64,000 nucleotides of DNA, taken from contig NZ_SDGZ01000003.1 in assembly GCF_008107635.1 (NCBI RefSeq), forward strand, positions 1-64,000, in the 5' to 3' direction. Position 1 is the stretch's first letter; each line of letters begins with the position of its first letter. A model generated the notes under the pieces. It had not been told where the DNA came from. It searched no databases and was given only the letters and a program-made list of their open reading frames with translations. The stretch is from Weissella muntiaci (GTDB taxonomy: Bacteria; Bacillota; Bacilli; Lactobacillales; Lactobacillaceae). Below are positions 33,395 through 41,782 of the stretch, piece after piece. The position numbers were made by a program, and so were the translations under genes.

Positions 33395-34330
33395 TTACTT
33401 ATTAGCGTCAAGAACGGCAAGTACTTCAGCTTCAAGTGGAATACTTGGTTGTGCACCTGCACGTGAAACAGTAAGTGATGATGCAGCAGCACCATAACGC
33501 ATTGCTTCTGCAAGGTTATCCAAAGCTGGGTTCAAACGAGTTGAAGTTGCACCGATGAAAGTATCACCAGCGGCAGTTGTGTCAACTGCATTTGTCTTGA
33601 ATGCTGGAACAAGTCCCTTTTCACCATTCTTACGCATGAAGAAGGCACCTTCTGAACCAACTGTGATGATAACAGTATCGATTCCGCGTTCGAAGTAGTA
33701 TTGCGCGTTCTCAATCATTGAGTGCTCATCAGTTACTTCGATATCTGTTAATAGGAATGTCTCATGCTCATTAGGAGCAATGATGTCAGTAAGTTCCAAC
33801 AATTCTGCAGGCAAACCACCAACCTCAGGCATTGGAGCTGGGTTCAAGATCGTCTTAACACCGTTCTCACGAGCAATCTTGAAAGCTTCAATAACTGTTT
33901 CCATTGGTGTCTCAAGTTGAGCAATCACAAATTCTGATTCAGTAATTGCGGCAGTGTGCTCACGAACATCAGCAGCAGTCATGTCTGCATTGGCACCACC
34001 GTAGATATAGATCAAGTTATCGCCCGTTTCTGCTGAAACAGTGATGTAAGCTTGACCAGTCTCTTCGTTAGCAGAACGCATAACATGTGAAGTATCCAAG
34101 TTAGCAACGTTCATATTCTTGGCGATATCGAATTCCATACCAACCTTAGTGATCATGTTTGTCTTCACGCCAGAACGTGCAACAGCAACACCTTGGTTCA
34201 AACCTTTTCCACCCATTGCTTCAACAATGTGGTTAGGTGTGTGTAACGTCTCACCACTATTTCCAAAACGTGGAACAGCGACAACCTTGTCAATGTTAGT
34301 TGATCCCAAAACCGTAATTACATTTTCCAT
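33395..34330 (-). CDS. rbsK: Ribokinase
   Basis: The start is the ATG at 34330, preceded by AAGGAA; the long upstream extension overlaps the promoter and is rejected. The 311-residue PfkB-family kinase has VLGSTNIDKVVAVPRFGNSG near the N-terminus, GGKGLNQGVAVAR (~41-53) for ribose binding, and DTTAAGDTFIGA (~250-261) with the catalytic Asp. It phosphorylates ribose with ATP to ribose-5-phosphate. It is first in the rbsK-rbsD-rbsU operon, whose promoter (TTTACA-17-TATACT) and long double operator lie upstream. Confidence 0.93.
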   Translation of the reverse strand: MENVITVLGSTNIDKVVAVPRFGNSGETLHTPNHIVEAMGGKGLNQGVAVARSGVKTNMITKVGMEFDIAKNMNVANLDTSHVMRSANEETGQAYITVSAETGDNLIYIYGGANADMTAADVREHTAAITESEFVIAQLETPMETVIEAFKIARENGVKTILNPAPMPEVGGLPAELLELTDIIAPNEHETFLLTDIEVTDEHSMIENAQYYFERGIDTVIITVGSEGAFFMRKNGEKGLVPAFKTNAVDTTAAGDTFIGATSTRLNPALDNLAEAMRYGAAASSLTVSRAGAQPSIPLEAEVLAVLDANK

Positions 34331-34427
34331 AATTATATATTCCTTATCATAAAAATTAATTACTACGCCCCCAGCTCCCCAAAACTTGTGAACTAAAAAG
34401 TATAGTGATCTATCAGGTAACTTGTAT

Positions 34428-34456
34428 AGTATAGTATGACAACAACTATTTGTAAA
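34428..34456 (-). promoter_or_regulatory. Sigma-A promoter of the rbs operon
   Basis: On the minus strand TTTACA (34451-34456), a 17-bp spacer and TATACT (34428-34433) match the housekeeping consensus well. It is ~100 bp from the rbsK start. Confidence 0.75.
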
Positions 34457-34497
34457 CATCCAATTTAACATCGGCGCAAACCGTTGATGAAAATACT

Positions 34498-34536
34498 AGT
34501 AAAACGTTTTCTTTACTTTTAAGAAAACGTTTTACT
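34498..34536. promoter_or_regulatory. Double LacI/CcpA-type operator upstream of the rbs promoter
   Basis: AGTAAAACGTTTTCTT (34498-34513) is mirrored perfectly by AAGAAAACGTTTTACT (34521-34536), and the symmetry continues outward with one mismatch. Each arm holds the palindrome AAAACGTTTT with the central CG typical of LacI-family sites. It lies ~40 bp upstream of the -35 box. Whether RbsR or CcpA binds is open; no lacI-family gene is in the window. Confidence 0.7.
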
Positions 34537-34716
34537 GGTATTTTACGATTTAATATTTATGATAGATGTTATGTATTTGAAGGAAATATACCCATATTTA
34601 CCCAATCTACATCTCAGACATTCCGAATGTGTTTTTGTACACAAAAGCTTCAAAAAAAATTTGTAAATATTTTACATAAAGATTTTATAAAAATGAAAAA
34701 GATCGGGTTCCTAAGC

Positions 34717-34745
34717 TAAAAAAAGACGTTTAAATGAACGTCTTT
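34717..34745 (-). terminator. Terminator of the YxeA-like gene
   Basis: A hairpin AAAGACGTT / AACGTCTTT with an A/T-rich frame lies just below the stop at 34750, with a T-run on the minus strand. Bounds are approximate. Confidence 0.8.
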
Positions 34746-34749
34746 TTTC

Positions 34750-35133
34750 TTAGTTATTTACCTTGATAATTCGCTTTATGTGGTTATCGATGTCGCTACT
34801 CTTGATTTTACGCCAATCTGTAACACCTTTTTTCGTGTTAACAGTCATTTTGAGATAGGCTCCTTCCTTCAATGGGCGATTCAAGTTTTCATTAAAGGTG
34901 ATCGCTTTAACTTTACCTTGAGAATTGACTGCATTGACAGTATACGTATAGAAACGATCGCGACCAGCCTGTTCTTTTTTATAAAGTGTCTTTGTAGTGA
35001 TCCGCGTATAGTACGTTGGTCCACTATAATGAGCCTGCCAGTAGCTACTTATCGCAAAATCTAGGCCGAACTTCACCAGCAACAACCCGAAAAGACTTGT
35101 TCCAATAATAATTAAGATTTTTTTTATATTCAT
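34750..35133 (-). CDS. YxeA family (DUF1093) protein
   Basis: The 127-residue protein has an N-terminal membrane/signal segment (~4-24) followed by a small beta-barrel (OB-fold-like) with YYTRITTKTL, YTYTVNAVNSQGKVKAITFNENLNRPLKEGAYLKMTVN, the pattern of the YxeA family. It is exported or membrane-anchored. Function is unknown. It stands alone with a terminator. Confidence 0.85.
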   Translation of the reverse strand: MNIKKILIIIGTSLFGLLLVKFGLDFAISSYWQAHYSGPTYYTRITTKTLYKKEQAGRDRFYTYTVNAVNSQGKVKAITFNENLNRPLKEGAYLKMTVNTKKGVTDWRKIKSSDIDNHIKRIIKVNN

Positions 35134-35326
35134 CTTTGGTCCCCTTGTTTTAACTTTCCTCTATTGTAATGGGGATCATACATTAACCGCCTTACAATAT
35201 TGTAAGTTTAAAATTCAGCCAAAAAAAATTTACGTTTAGCGCATAAATACTCCGCACATGGTCAGTAGGATAGAAAGTAAGCAATAGAACTGACAAAGGC
35301 GTAAAAGACGCTCAAGGAGGCCAAAT

Positions 35327-36346
35327 ATGAAAAAGAATCTACTAACTACGTTATTAACAGAAGTGACAACTAGCAAACAGCCCGTTACAACCATTTACTA
35401 TACAACGGGAGATAATTATCAAAAGAACACAACTGTTCTTGAAAGAATTCAAGGTACGTTAGAGAGTGATCCCGAATTATTGGTGCAGTTCAAAGATGTT
35501 GTTAATGAGCATAAGCTAAATGAATTACGTCTGGTAACCGTAGCAATCTTCCTAACGGGCGATCAACATTTTGTATATCAATTCGATCGAATTAGCGTAG
35601 ATGCTTTTGTTTCCATGAAGACAACCCCGTTCATTCTACCCTTAGTAGAACTAAAGCAGGCTGTGCCGGAACGAATCATTGTTAATCTTGCCTATGATGA
35701 AGTTAACGTATATCACGTTGCAGAGAACATGATTGAACAGTTGACACCTAAGCAACCCCTAGAAATCAAGAGTGTTTTGGGTGAACAGTATCGTGTTGGT
35801 GAGATGAATAGTCGCAGTATGGGTGATAAGCAACTGGCTGTTCACGGTCACAATACCGAAAAGCGTTCAATTGAACACGAGCGCTTCTACCGAGCTGTTG
35901 ATGAAGGTGTCTTTGAATTGATTCAAGAAGAACACACGGACTTACCGATTATCCTTGCCGGAACTCCCGAAAATATTACATTATTCCAGGATGTATCAAA
36001 GCTAGTTGTCCGGAATCTTGATCATAATTATGTAATTAAGAATCAGCTCAACTTGATGCAAATGCTTTATACCAACTACAAGGAAATTGTTGCAGAAGTT
36101 AACAAGAAGAACGCTCAGTACATCTTGGATAATGCTTCCACCGAAAATATTATCAGTGCTGATTATACTGAAGAGTTACCACTTGGACATAAGCAAGTGC
36201 TAATCTATAAGCGAAATTACTTCACGTTACCTGTGGAACAGCTCGAATCGTTGGCTAAGCTAACCCTTAATGCCTACAAAATGAAATTGCCAATGTACTT
36301 CCTTGATGATCTGGATGCCTCATGCAATATTGTGCAGGTTGATTAA
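35327..36346 (+). CDS. baeRF-like (bacterial eRF1-type) domain protein
   Basis: The 339-residue protein resembles the bacterial 'archaeo-eukaryotic release factor' (baeRF) families: an N-terminal variable part, VHGHNTEKRSIEHERFYRAVDEGVFE (~184-208), which corresponds to the eRF1 domain linker, then LPIILAGTPENITLFQDVSK (~215-234) with the L7Ae-like core. The GGQ loop of true release factors is not visible. The family is predicted to act on stalled or stressed ribosomes, without direct proof here. AAGGAGG precedes the ATG. It is monocistronic, with a bidirectional terminator. Confidence 0.7.
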   Translation: MKKNLLTTLLTEVTTSKQPVTTIYYTTGDNYQKNTTVLERIQGTLESDPELLVQFKDVVNEHKLNELRLVTVAIFLTGDQHFVYQFDRISVDAFVSMKTTPFILPLVELKQAVPERIIVNLAYDEVNVYHVAENMIEQLTPKQPLEIKSVLGEQYRVGEMNSRSMGDKQLAVHGHNTEKRSIEHERFYRAVDEGVFELIQEEHTDLPIILAGTPENITLFQDVSKLVVRNLDHNYVIKNQLNLMQMLYTNYKEIVAEVNKKNAQYILDNASTENIISADYTEELPLGHKQVLIYKRNYFTLPVEQLESLAKLTLNAYKMKLPMYFLDDLDASCNIVQVD

Positions 36347-36354
36347 TAAAAAGT

Positions 36355-36392
36355 AAAAGGACCACCAGTTTCTTATAACTGATGGTCCTTTT
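36355..36392. terminator. Bidirectional terminator
   Basis: A 16-bp stem with one A-C mismatch (36355-36370 / 36377-36392) lies between the baeRF-like gene and convergent pgpA. Confidence 0.88.
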
Positions 36393-36405
36393 TTCTGTCT
36401 GAGAA

Positions 36406-36891
36406 TTAATCGTGTGCGATACGTGCTTCGGCAGCCGCCGCAATTGCAGAAACAATGTCGTCGATGAAAGTGTTTACGCGTCCACCGTCCTTTTGCTCGT
36501 CATTTAGCTGTCCAACAATACCAGGCTTTAATTTATCTAAATAACCAAAGTTGGTCCATGAGATCGTGCCATATACGCCTAAGATTGACATGACAAGTTG
36601 CTCATCAACACCATATGTGCTTGAGTCTTCTACGATTCTACTTTGGATTGGTTCAGGTAATTTACGCTCATTTGCCAGATCATCAAGAGCTAGACCAGTC
36701 ATGATTGCATCCTGAGCTTCCGTCTTATGCAACACCTTTTTGACAGAATCTAATGCCTGATCCTGTGTAAGATCGGGCATATGATCTTTTTGTCCGAAAA
36801 TAACTAAATCGGCAATTGCGGTCAATTGTACGCCTCGACCAGCAAGTTGCTCAACAACATCGTTATAATACCCATTATTTTTATTAGCCAT
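36406..36891 (-). CDS. pgpA: Phosphatidylglycerophosphatase A-like protein
   Basis: The 161-residue protein starts at the ATG at 36891 after GGGGTGG. It matches the YutG/PgpA family of Gram-positives: LAGRGVQLTAIADLVIFGQ, YGVDEQLVMSILGVYGTISWTNFGYLDKLKPGIVG and a C-terminal TFIDDIVSAIAAAAEARIAH, with acidic residues for phosphate hydrolysis. It dephosphorylates phosphatidylglycerophosphate to phosphatidylglycerol; this soluble form's exact role is less clear. It follows the usp gene by 66 bp on the same strand. Confidence 0.85.
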   Translation of the reverse strand: MANKNNGYYNDVVEQLAGRGVQLTAIADLVIFGQKDHMPDLTQDQALDSVKKVLHKTEAQDAIMTGLALDDLANERKLPEPIQSRIVEDSSTYGVDEQLVMSILGVYGTISWTNFGYLDKLKPGIVGQLNDEQKDGGRVNTFIDDIVSAIAAAAEARIAHD

Positions 36892-36957
36892 AAATCTGCC
36901 ACCCCAGTTTAGAAGAATACTTACTCCATTCATCTTACCAGAAGATTGACCAATAAT

Positions 36958-37425
36958 TTACTGACCGCGGGCAATCATTGCTGAAATCTTAGCATTCCGA
37001 GCAATATAAACCGCTTGAGAACCTAGATTATCCCAAATCCCCTGTTTTGAATGAGCACCGATAATAATTAGATCGGCATTCACTGTTGGCACGATATCGG
37101 TTAGCAAGACTTCACCAGCAGTATTGCCAGTACCTAGCTTGGTGTCGACATCTGCTAAGCCCTTGCTTAGTGCATATTCCTTATAGCGAGCCAGATTAGC
37201 CTCCAAGGCCTCCTCTTTCTCTCGAATAACGGGGATATTTAGAGCATCGATTACTGATAAGTCACCCAATTCCAAAACAGTAGCAATTGTTAAATGTGCA
37301 TGATCTTCTTCGGCTTGATGAATTGCATTTGCTAAGGCAACATGCCCCTGTTCTGATTCATCAACACCAACCAAAATGGACTGAAAGTTTTTAGGTTCAA
37401 CATTGAACTTTAATAATTCGCGCAT
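36958..37425 (-). CDS. Universal stress protein (UspA family)
   Basis: The 155-residue Usp domain protein has SILVGVDESEQGHVALANAI (~16-35) and a C-terminal ADLIIIGAHSKQGIWDNLGSQAVYIARNAKISAMIAR with the ATP-binding G-x2-G-x9-G-like pattern. It lies 20 bp after mntH and is very likely co-transcribed; this MntH-Usp pairing is common in lactobacilli and suggests a stress or manganese-linked role. Confidence 0.92.
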   Translation of the reverse strand: MRELLKFNVEPKNFQSILVGVDESEQGHVALANAIHQAEEDHAHLTIATVLELGDLSVIDALNIPVIREKEEALEANLARYKEYALSKGLADVDTKLGTGNTAGEVLLTDIVPTVNADLIIIGAHSKQGIWDNLGSQAVYIARNAKISAMIARGQ

Positions 37426-37445
37426 AAGTAAGCCTCCTTATTTAA

Positions 37446-38834
37446 CTAAATAAACTGACCAATAATTTGAATAACTAACTGAATATTTAGACCTGTAAGT
37501 GTGATAAAGATTAACCAAGCTAAGATCGTCATCCACTTAGGGTTGACGAAGTCCTCACCCATAATCTTTTTTGAAGAAGTAAAGAAAATCAATGGTGCCA
37601 TTGCAAATGGCAAGGCAACTGATAAGAATACTTGTGAGTAGACTAATAGTTGGTCGAGCTTGACTTCATTTCCACCATAAACAAGTGTGAAGATAATTAC
37701 TGGAATCAGGGCAAAGCCACGAGTGATCATCCGGCGTAGCCACATTGGAATCTTCAAACGTAGGAAACCAGCCATGACTATTTCACCTGTCAGAGTACCA
37801 GTAATGGTTGAATTTTGACCAGATGCTAGCAAGGCGACCGCGAAGAGTGTTGATAAGACTGGCGATGCAATCGCACCGGCGATCGTACTATCGTTCAGAG
37901 CGGAGTACATTGCCCCAAAAGTTCCAACAGAATCAGCATGTCCGAAGAACATCGCTGCTCCAAGAATTAAAAGCATTGAGTTAATAACAAAGGCCAATGA
38001 TAGCTGAATATTTGAGTCCCAAGTCATGAAGCGGACTGCTTCTTTTAATTGCTTTTTATCAGTTTGATCGATCTTACGAGTTTGTGAGATTGATGAATGC
38101 AAGTAGAGATTATGTGGCATAACGGTTGCCCCAATAATTCCAAGGGTCATTAGCAATGGTGAATCAGCACCGTGAATTCCGGTTGTACTAACCGCTTGTA
38201 ATTGCGGCAAATATCCACCGAACATTGCAACAATATCAGGTGACGATAATATAACAAGATATGAAAAAATTCCTAGAATTGTCAAAATTAAGGTAATGAC
38301 GATTGCTTCAATTTTACGAAAACCAAAACGCATTAGGAGCAACAAAAGCAATACATCGAACGCTGTTGTCAAAACAGACGCAATCATCGACCAGCCGAAC
38401 AATAGGTGTAGAGCAATCGCCCCACCGATAACCTCAGCAATATCGGTGGCCATTAATGCTAATTCGGTAATCAGCCACAAGGCGATCCCCATGGGCTTAC
38501 TTGTTTTGGCACGAGTCGCCTGCGCCAAGTCCTGTCGGGTAACCATTCCCAATTTACCAGCCATGTACTGTAATAACATGGCAATCAAAGAAGAAATCAA
38601 GATTACTGATAACAACGTATACTGATAAGTCGCCCCACCAGCTACGGAAGTAACCCAATTTCCTGGATCCATGTATCCAACAGCCACCAAGGCTCCCGGT
38701 CCAGAAAAAGCGAGTAATTTGCGCCAGAATGAAGCATTGGTTGGTGTCTCAATTGACCCATTTACGTCACCCAGGCTGGCATCGTGACTAGCATCTGAAA
38801 CCATGCTAGTCTTATTTGTCATTTCATCAGTCAT
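37446..38834 (-). CDS. mntH: Nramp family Mn2+ (divalent metal) transporter
   Basis: The 462-residue Nramp protein has eleven membrane helices. The metal-binding DPGN in [12 protein letters not shown] (~54-65) of helix 1 and [10 protein letters not shown] (~237-246) of helix 6 are intact. It imports Mn2+ with protons. Lactobacilli often carry several MntH copies because they use high Mn2+ as an antioxidant. AGGAGG precedes the ATG at 38834. No manganese riboswitch (yybP-ykoY) was recognised in the 380 bp upstream. Confidence 0.95.
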   Translation of the reverse strand: MTDEMTNKTSMVSDASHDASLGDVNGSIETPTNASFWRKLLAFSGPGALVAVGYMDPGNWVTSVAGGATYQYTLLSVILISSLIAMLLQYMAGKLGMVTRQDLAQATRAKTSKPMGIALWLITELALMATDIAEVIGGAIALHLLFGWSMIASVLTTAFDVLLLLLLMRFGFRKIEAIVITLILTILGIFSYLVILSSPDIVAMFGGYLPQLQAVSTTGIHGADSPLLMTLGIIGATVMPHNLYLHSSISQTRKIDQTDKKQLKEAVRFMTWDSNIQLSLAFVINSMLLILGAAMFFGHADSVGTFGAMYSALNDSTIAGAIASPVLSTLFAVALLASGQNSTITGTLTGEIVMAGFLRLKIPMWLRRMITRGFALIPVIIFTLVYGGNEVKLDQLLVYSQVFLSVALPFAMAPLIFFTSSKKIMGEDFVNPKWMTILAWLIFITLTGLNIQLVIQIIGQFI

Positions 38835-39040
38835 GACAAATCCTCCTAAAATAAGATTTCTCTTAAGCGGGAGTCCCAGTTTCTATTATTAAATTGTTTA
38901 ATAGAGCTAAATAACTTTCATAAAGAATTTCGTCCAACAATTTTCACTGTTAAAAGCTTATGACATTTATTTAACTAGGAATCTCTTCCCGATTAATAAC
39001 CAAAGTTTAACAGATGTAGTTGAATTTTGTCCAGTATTTA

Positions 39041-39058
39041 GGATATTCGCGAATATCC
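39041..39058. promoter_or_regulatory. Perfect 18-bp palindrome GGATATTCGCGAATATCC
   Basis: Complete self-complementarity with a central CG suggests binding of a dimeric regulator. It lies ~207-224 bp upstream of the mntH start. No known consensus was matched. Confidence 0.5.
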
Positions 39059-39157
39059 ATTTATATTCAACCTTTCTCCTTGGATCAGAACACATTATTT
39101 ACTGATAAAAAACTTTTTAATCATTTGTCACAATATTTAAACAACGATACAAAAAAA

Positions 39158-39186
39158 CATTCATTAACGGCGCTCGTTAAGGAATG
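39158..39186 (-). terminator. Terminator of the LytTR-DUF3021 operon
   Basis: CATTCATTAAC (39158-39168) pairs with GTTAAGGAATG (39176-39186) with one mismatch. On the minus strand a seven-T run follows. Confidence 0.85.
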
Positions 39187-39215
39187 CTTATATAAATTTT
39201 GTTTCGAACCGGTTC

Positions 39216-39674
39216 TCAGTGTTTACGACTGTCCTTCAATGATTGATTTGCGCTCATAATCTGTTGACGTGCATCTAGCATCGAAATGAACCACATCACC
39301 AGGTAAATTGTCACGAAAATGATCGTGTAGTAAACCAACCAAAGCACGTCCAGCGGAAACCATCCAGCAATAATGGCCAATGGTGTGAACAGGGCAAAAA
39401 CAACTATAAAATGGGTCAGCGTTTGTCTAGTAATACTCCAGCGTTCGACGGTGAAAATTTGGCTGGCAATTCCAAAAACGATTCCCATCAACATCCAAAG
39501 GATCGCCGCAACCACTGTTGCAGTCAAAGGTGAATGGAATTGATTATTGAACATCGGACTAGATGGTTCAAGATAATTAGCATTAAAAGCTACGGAAAAG
39601 AATAATGCAACCATAAAGCCAACCGCAATTCCGATTACCCCACTGTTAAGGGTCGTTTTGATAAACTTAGTCAT
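39216..39674 (-). CDS. DUF3021 family membrane protein
   Basis: The 152-residue protein with four membrane helices begins at the ATG at 39674 (AAAGGAG upstream), overlapping the LytTR stop by ATGA. DUF3021 proteins almost always pair with a LytTR regulator and may restrain it at the membrane. The helices lie near 10-32, 48-70, 85-103 and 105-127. Function is inferred from the partnership. Confidence 0.88.
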   Translation of the reverse strand: MTKFIKTTLNSGVIGIAVGFMVALFFSVAFNANYLEPSSPMFNNQFHSPLTATVVAAILWMLMGIVFGIASQIFTVERWSITRQTLTHFIVVFALFTPLAIIAGWFPLDVLWLVYYTIIFVTIYLVMWFISMLDARQQIMSANQSLKDSRKH

Positions 39675-40114
39675 TTTAGTAACTCCTTTCGTAGCACGGA
39701 CAAACACCGCCTTGAAACATAGGTCGTTTTACCATTAGTTAACAGAACCAGATACGATCCACGTTTTGACAATTCAAATTCGCGAATGCAGGCTGTACGG
39801 ACAATCTCACCACTGGAAAGTTTTACAAATTGCTTCTTTGATAAACTCTCAACTAATTCATAAATGCGTTTCTGAATATAGTAACTTCCGATTGTGCTCT
39901 CACAAACAACACGTTTATTATCTGTATAAAAGCGAATCACGCTCGCTAACGGTATGCGGACGACTTTATCTGATGTCCGACTGATTACCTCAACTTCTTG
40001 AGTGATGTCCTCAATTGCGCTTTGGAGGTCAATAATCGTTTGATCCTGCTTAGTCGCATTAATTGTTATAAAGGGTTCAATGATTTCTTTTTCAATATTG
40101 AGCTCAATTTTCAT
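39671..40114 (-). CDS. LytTR DNA-binding domain transcriptional regulator
   Basis: The 147-residue regulator carries only a C-terminal LytTR domain (KQFVKLSSGEIVRTACIREFELSKRGSYLVLLTNGKTTYVSRRCLSVLRKEL, ~92-146) after a short N-terminal region, with no receiver domain. It is coupled to a DUF3021 protein by a 4-base overlap. In related lactic acid bacteria such pairs control their own operon and envelope or competence genes. Targets are unknown here. Confidence 0.9.
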   Translation of the reverse strand: MKIELNIEKEIIEPFITINATKQDQTIIDLQSAIEDITQEVEVISRTSDKVVRIPLASVIRFYTDNKRVVCESTIGSYYIQKRIYELVESLSKKQFVKLSSGEIVRTACIREFELSKRGSYLVLLTNGKTTYVSRRCLSVLRKELLK

Positions 40115-40209
40115 AGCAGTATCCTTCTTTCACAATTGATATTACTAGTCACATTAAGGATTGAACAGACTTAATAGATAAATGGTTATTCTGAACCGAT
40201 AATTGGCAT

Positions 40210-40249
40210 AAAAAGGCACGTTACCTGTCCTCCGGTAACGTGCCTTTTT
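40210..40249 (-). terminator. Terminator of the gal operon
   Basis: A perfect 16-bp stem (40210-40225 / 40234-40249) is followed on the minus strand by a T-run. It lies just below galT. Confidence 0.95.
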
Positions 40250-40255
40250 TACTTT

Positions 40256-41767
40256 TTAATGCAGTTGTGCAATAAATCGATCAAAACCTTCTCGACCCTG
40301 GTCGGTGTTTTTATAAACACCGGCGTCTGACAAGACCTGGATAAAGACTTGTCCAATGGCCTCCTGAATTCGGTTTTCTACATTTTCAGGAGTGCATCCC
40401 CCAACCGTCATTAATGATTTAACCCATGGTTGATGTTTTGTTGCAATCTGACGCAACTCCCTACGTCCGAGAAGTACATCTGCCACGTCTGCTAATTCAT
40501 TTTTTAAACGGCCTGGAAGAATTGCCAGACCCATAACTTCGATTAAACCAATGTTTTCTTGTTTGATATGTTGAACTGCTTGGTGCGGATGAAAGATTCC
40601 ATCTGGGAAATCGGTCGAGCGCCCATTGTCACGCAAAACTAACGCAAGTTGATACTTTCCACCTTCCTGCCAGGCAATTGGTGTGACGGTATGCTGTTGC
40701 TCATTTTCATTCGAGTATGCATTGATCATTAAGTCTGGGTCGGAGTATCCCTGCCAAGTCTGTCGAACTAACTCAGCTGCATCAATCAACTCAGCTTGGT
40801 AATGACTAGATAGTTTAATGACGCTCATTGGCCAATGAAGCACACCAGCACTCACAGATTCAAATTGAGGTAGATCAATTTTTTGTCGAACCGGTGCTTT
40901 CATCATTGCGAAGGTATGGCGACCACCTTGAAAATGTTCTTGTGATAGAATTGAGCCGCCAACGATCGGTAAATCAGCGTTGGATCCTATGAAATAATGC
41001 GGATATCGATCGACCCAGGCTAACAAATTAGTAAAGGTTTGTTTGGTAATATGCATTGGCTGGCGTTCCATCTCAACAAAAATGGCGTGTTCTGAGTAAT
41101 AAGCATACGGTGAATAATGCCACCCCCACGTTTGCCCACCAATTTCTTCATAGATAAAACGATGTGTACTACGAGCAGCTGCACCAAGTCTGCCATAAAA
41201 GCCTTCATTATACTGATCTAGGACCGTTGGCGGATACGCAATTTTCTTTGCCCGACCAGCAGCTTCAATCTCTGCTGTGGTCTTTTCTGGCTTAGATAAA
41301 TTAATCGTTATTTCAATATCGCCAAAATTAGTGTTGACTGTATAAGCAATATTATGTGCAATTGCTTGAACCTTAACATTCTCGATTTGCCGACTAAGCT
41401 CATAAAAACGATCAGTTGCTTGTTTTGCACTCACCTTATAATCACGCTTGAAGTTACTATTTAAGGTCGTCGGGCTAGGTGTAATGATATCTAACAGAGC
41501 AGCACGCCAAGCAGCGCTAGACCAGCTTGCATTCGTGTCAAAGCGTTGATTACTTGCTCCAAGTTTTTGGAGCTGATCAGCTAGCTCTGAAATTGCTTGA
41601 TTTGGTGTACCGTGCAGTCCACTGATAAATTTTTCAACACCGAGGTGATGCAACACTAGATTCTCGCGATACGGAATTTCTAATCCGTCAAATGCGGTTA
41701 GTTTAACACCCCAGCTAACAAAATCGCTGACTAGTTGACTTGTAGCCTGATCCAAATCCGTTTGCAT
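40256..41767 (-). CDS. galT: UDP-glucose-hexose-1-phosphate uridylyltransferase (class 2 GalT)
   Basis: The 503-residue length and sequence match the Gram-positive class 2 GalT, which differs strongly from the E. coli type. SNADLPIVGGSILSQEHFQGGRHTFAMMKAP (~262-292) contains the conserved His residues around the active site. It transfers UMP between glucose- and galactose-1-phosphate. It is third in the Leloir operon galP-galK-galT (15 bp after galK). galE and galM are not in the window. Confidence 0.95.
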   Translation of the reverse strand: MQTDLDQATSQLVSDFVSWGVKLTAFDGLEIPYRENLVLHHLGVEKFISGLHGTPNQAISELADQLQKLGASNQRFDTNASWSSAAWRAALLDIITPSPTTLNSNFKRDYKVSAKQATDRFYELSRQIENVKVQAIAHNIAYTVNTNFGDIEITINLSKPEKTTAEIEAAGRAKKIAYPPTVLDQYNEGFYGRLGAAARSTHRFIYEEIGGQTWGWHYSPYAYYSEHAIFVEMERQPMHITKQTFTNLLAWVDRYPHYFIGSNADLPIVGGSILSQEHFQGGRHTFAMMKAPVRQKIDLPQFESVSAGVLHWPMSVIKLSSHYQAELIDAAELVRQTWQGYSDPDLMINAYSNENEQQHTVTPIAWQEGGKYQLALVLRDNGRSTDFPDGIFHPHQAVQHIKQENIGLIEVMGLAILPGRLKNELADVADVLLGRRELRQIATKHQPWVKSLMTVGGCTPENVENRIQEAIGQVFIQVLSDAGVYKNTDQGREGFDRFIAQLH

Positions 41768-41782
41768 AACAATATTCCCTCT

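Larger units (their letters stand above)
38835..39215. other. Intergenic region upstream of mntH
   Basis: This 381-bp AT-rich stretch contains the mntH ribosome site, a perfect 18-bp palindrome at 39041-39058 and the terminator of the LytTR/DUF3021 operon at 39158-39186. No small ORF with a ribosome site was seen. Confidence 0.5.

Noticed and set aside
33395-34471. Long ribokinase frame starting at 34471
   Set aside because: It would run over the promoter; family N-terminus and ribosome site place the start at 34330.
35327-36346. baeRF-like protein as a true peptide release factor
   Set aside because: No GGQ motif is visible, so release activity cannot be claimed.
38835-39000. Manganese (yybP-ykoY) riboswitch before mntH
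   Set aside because: The conserved internal-loop sequences of that class were not found.
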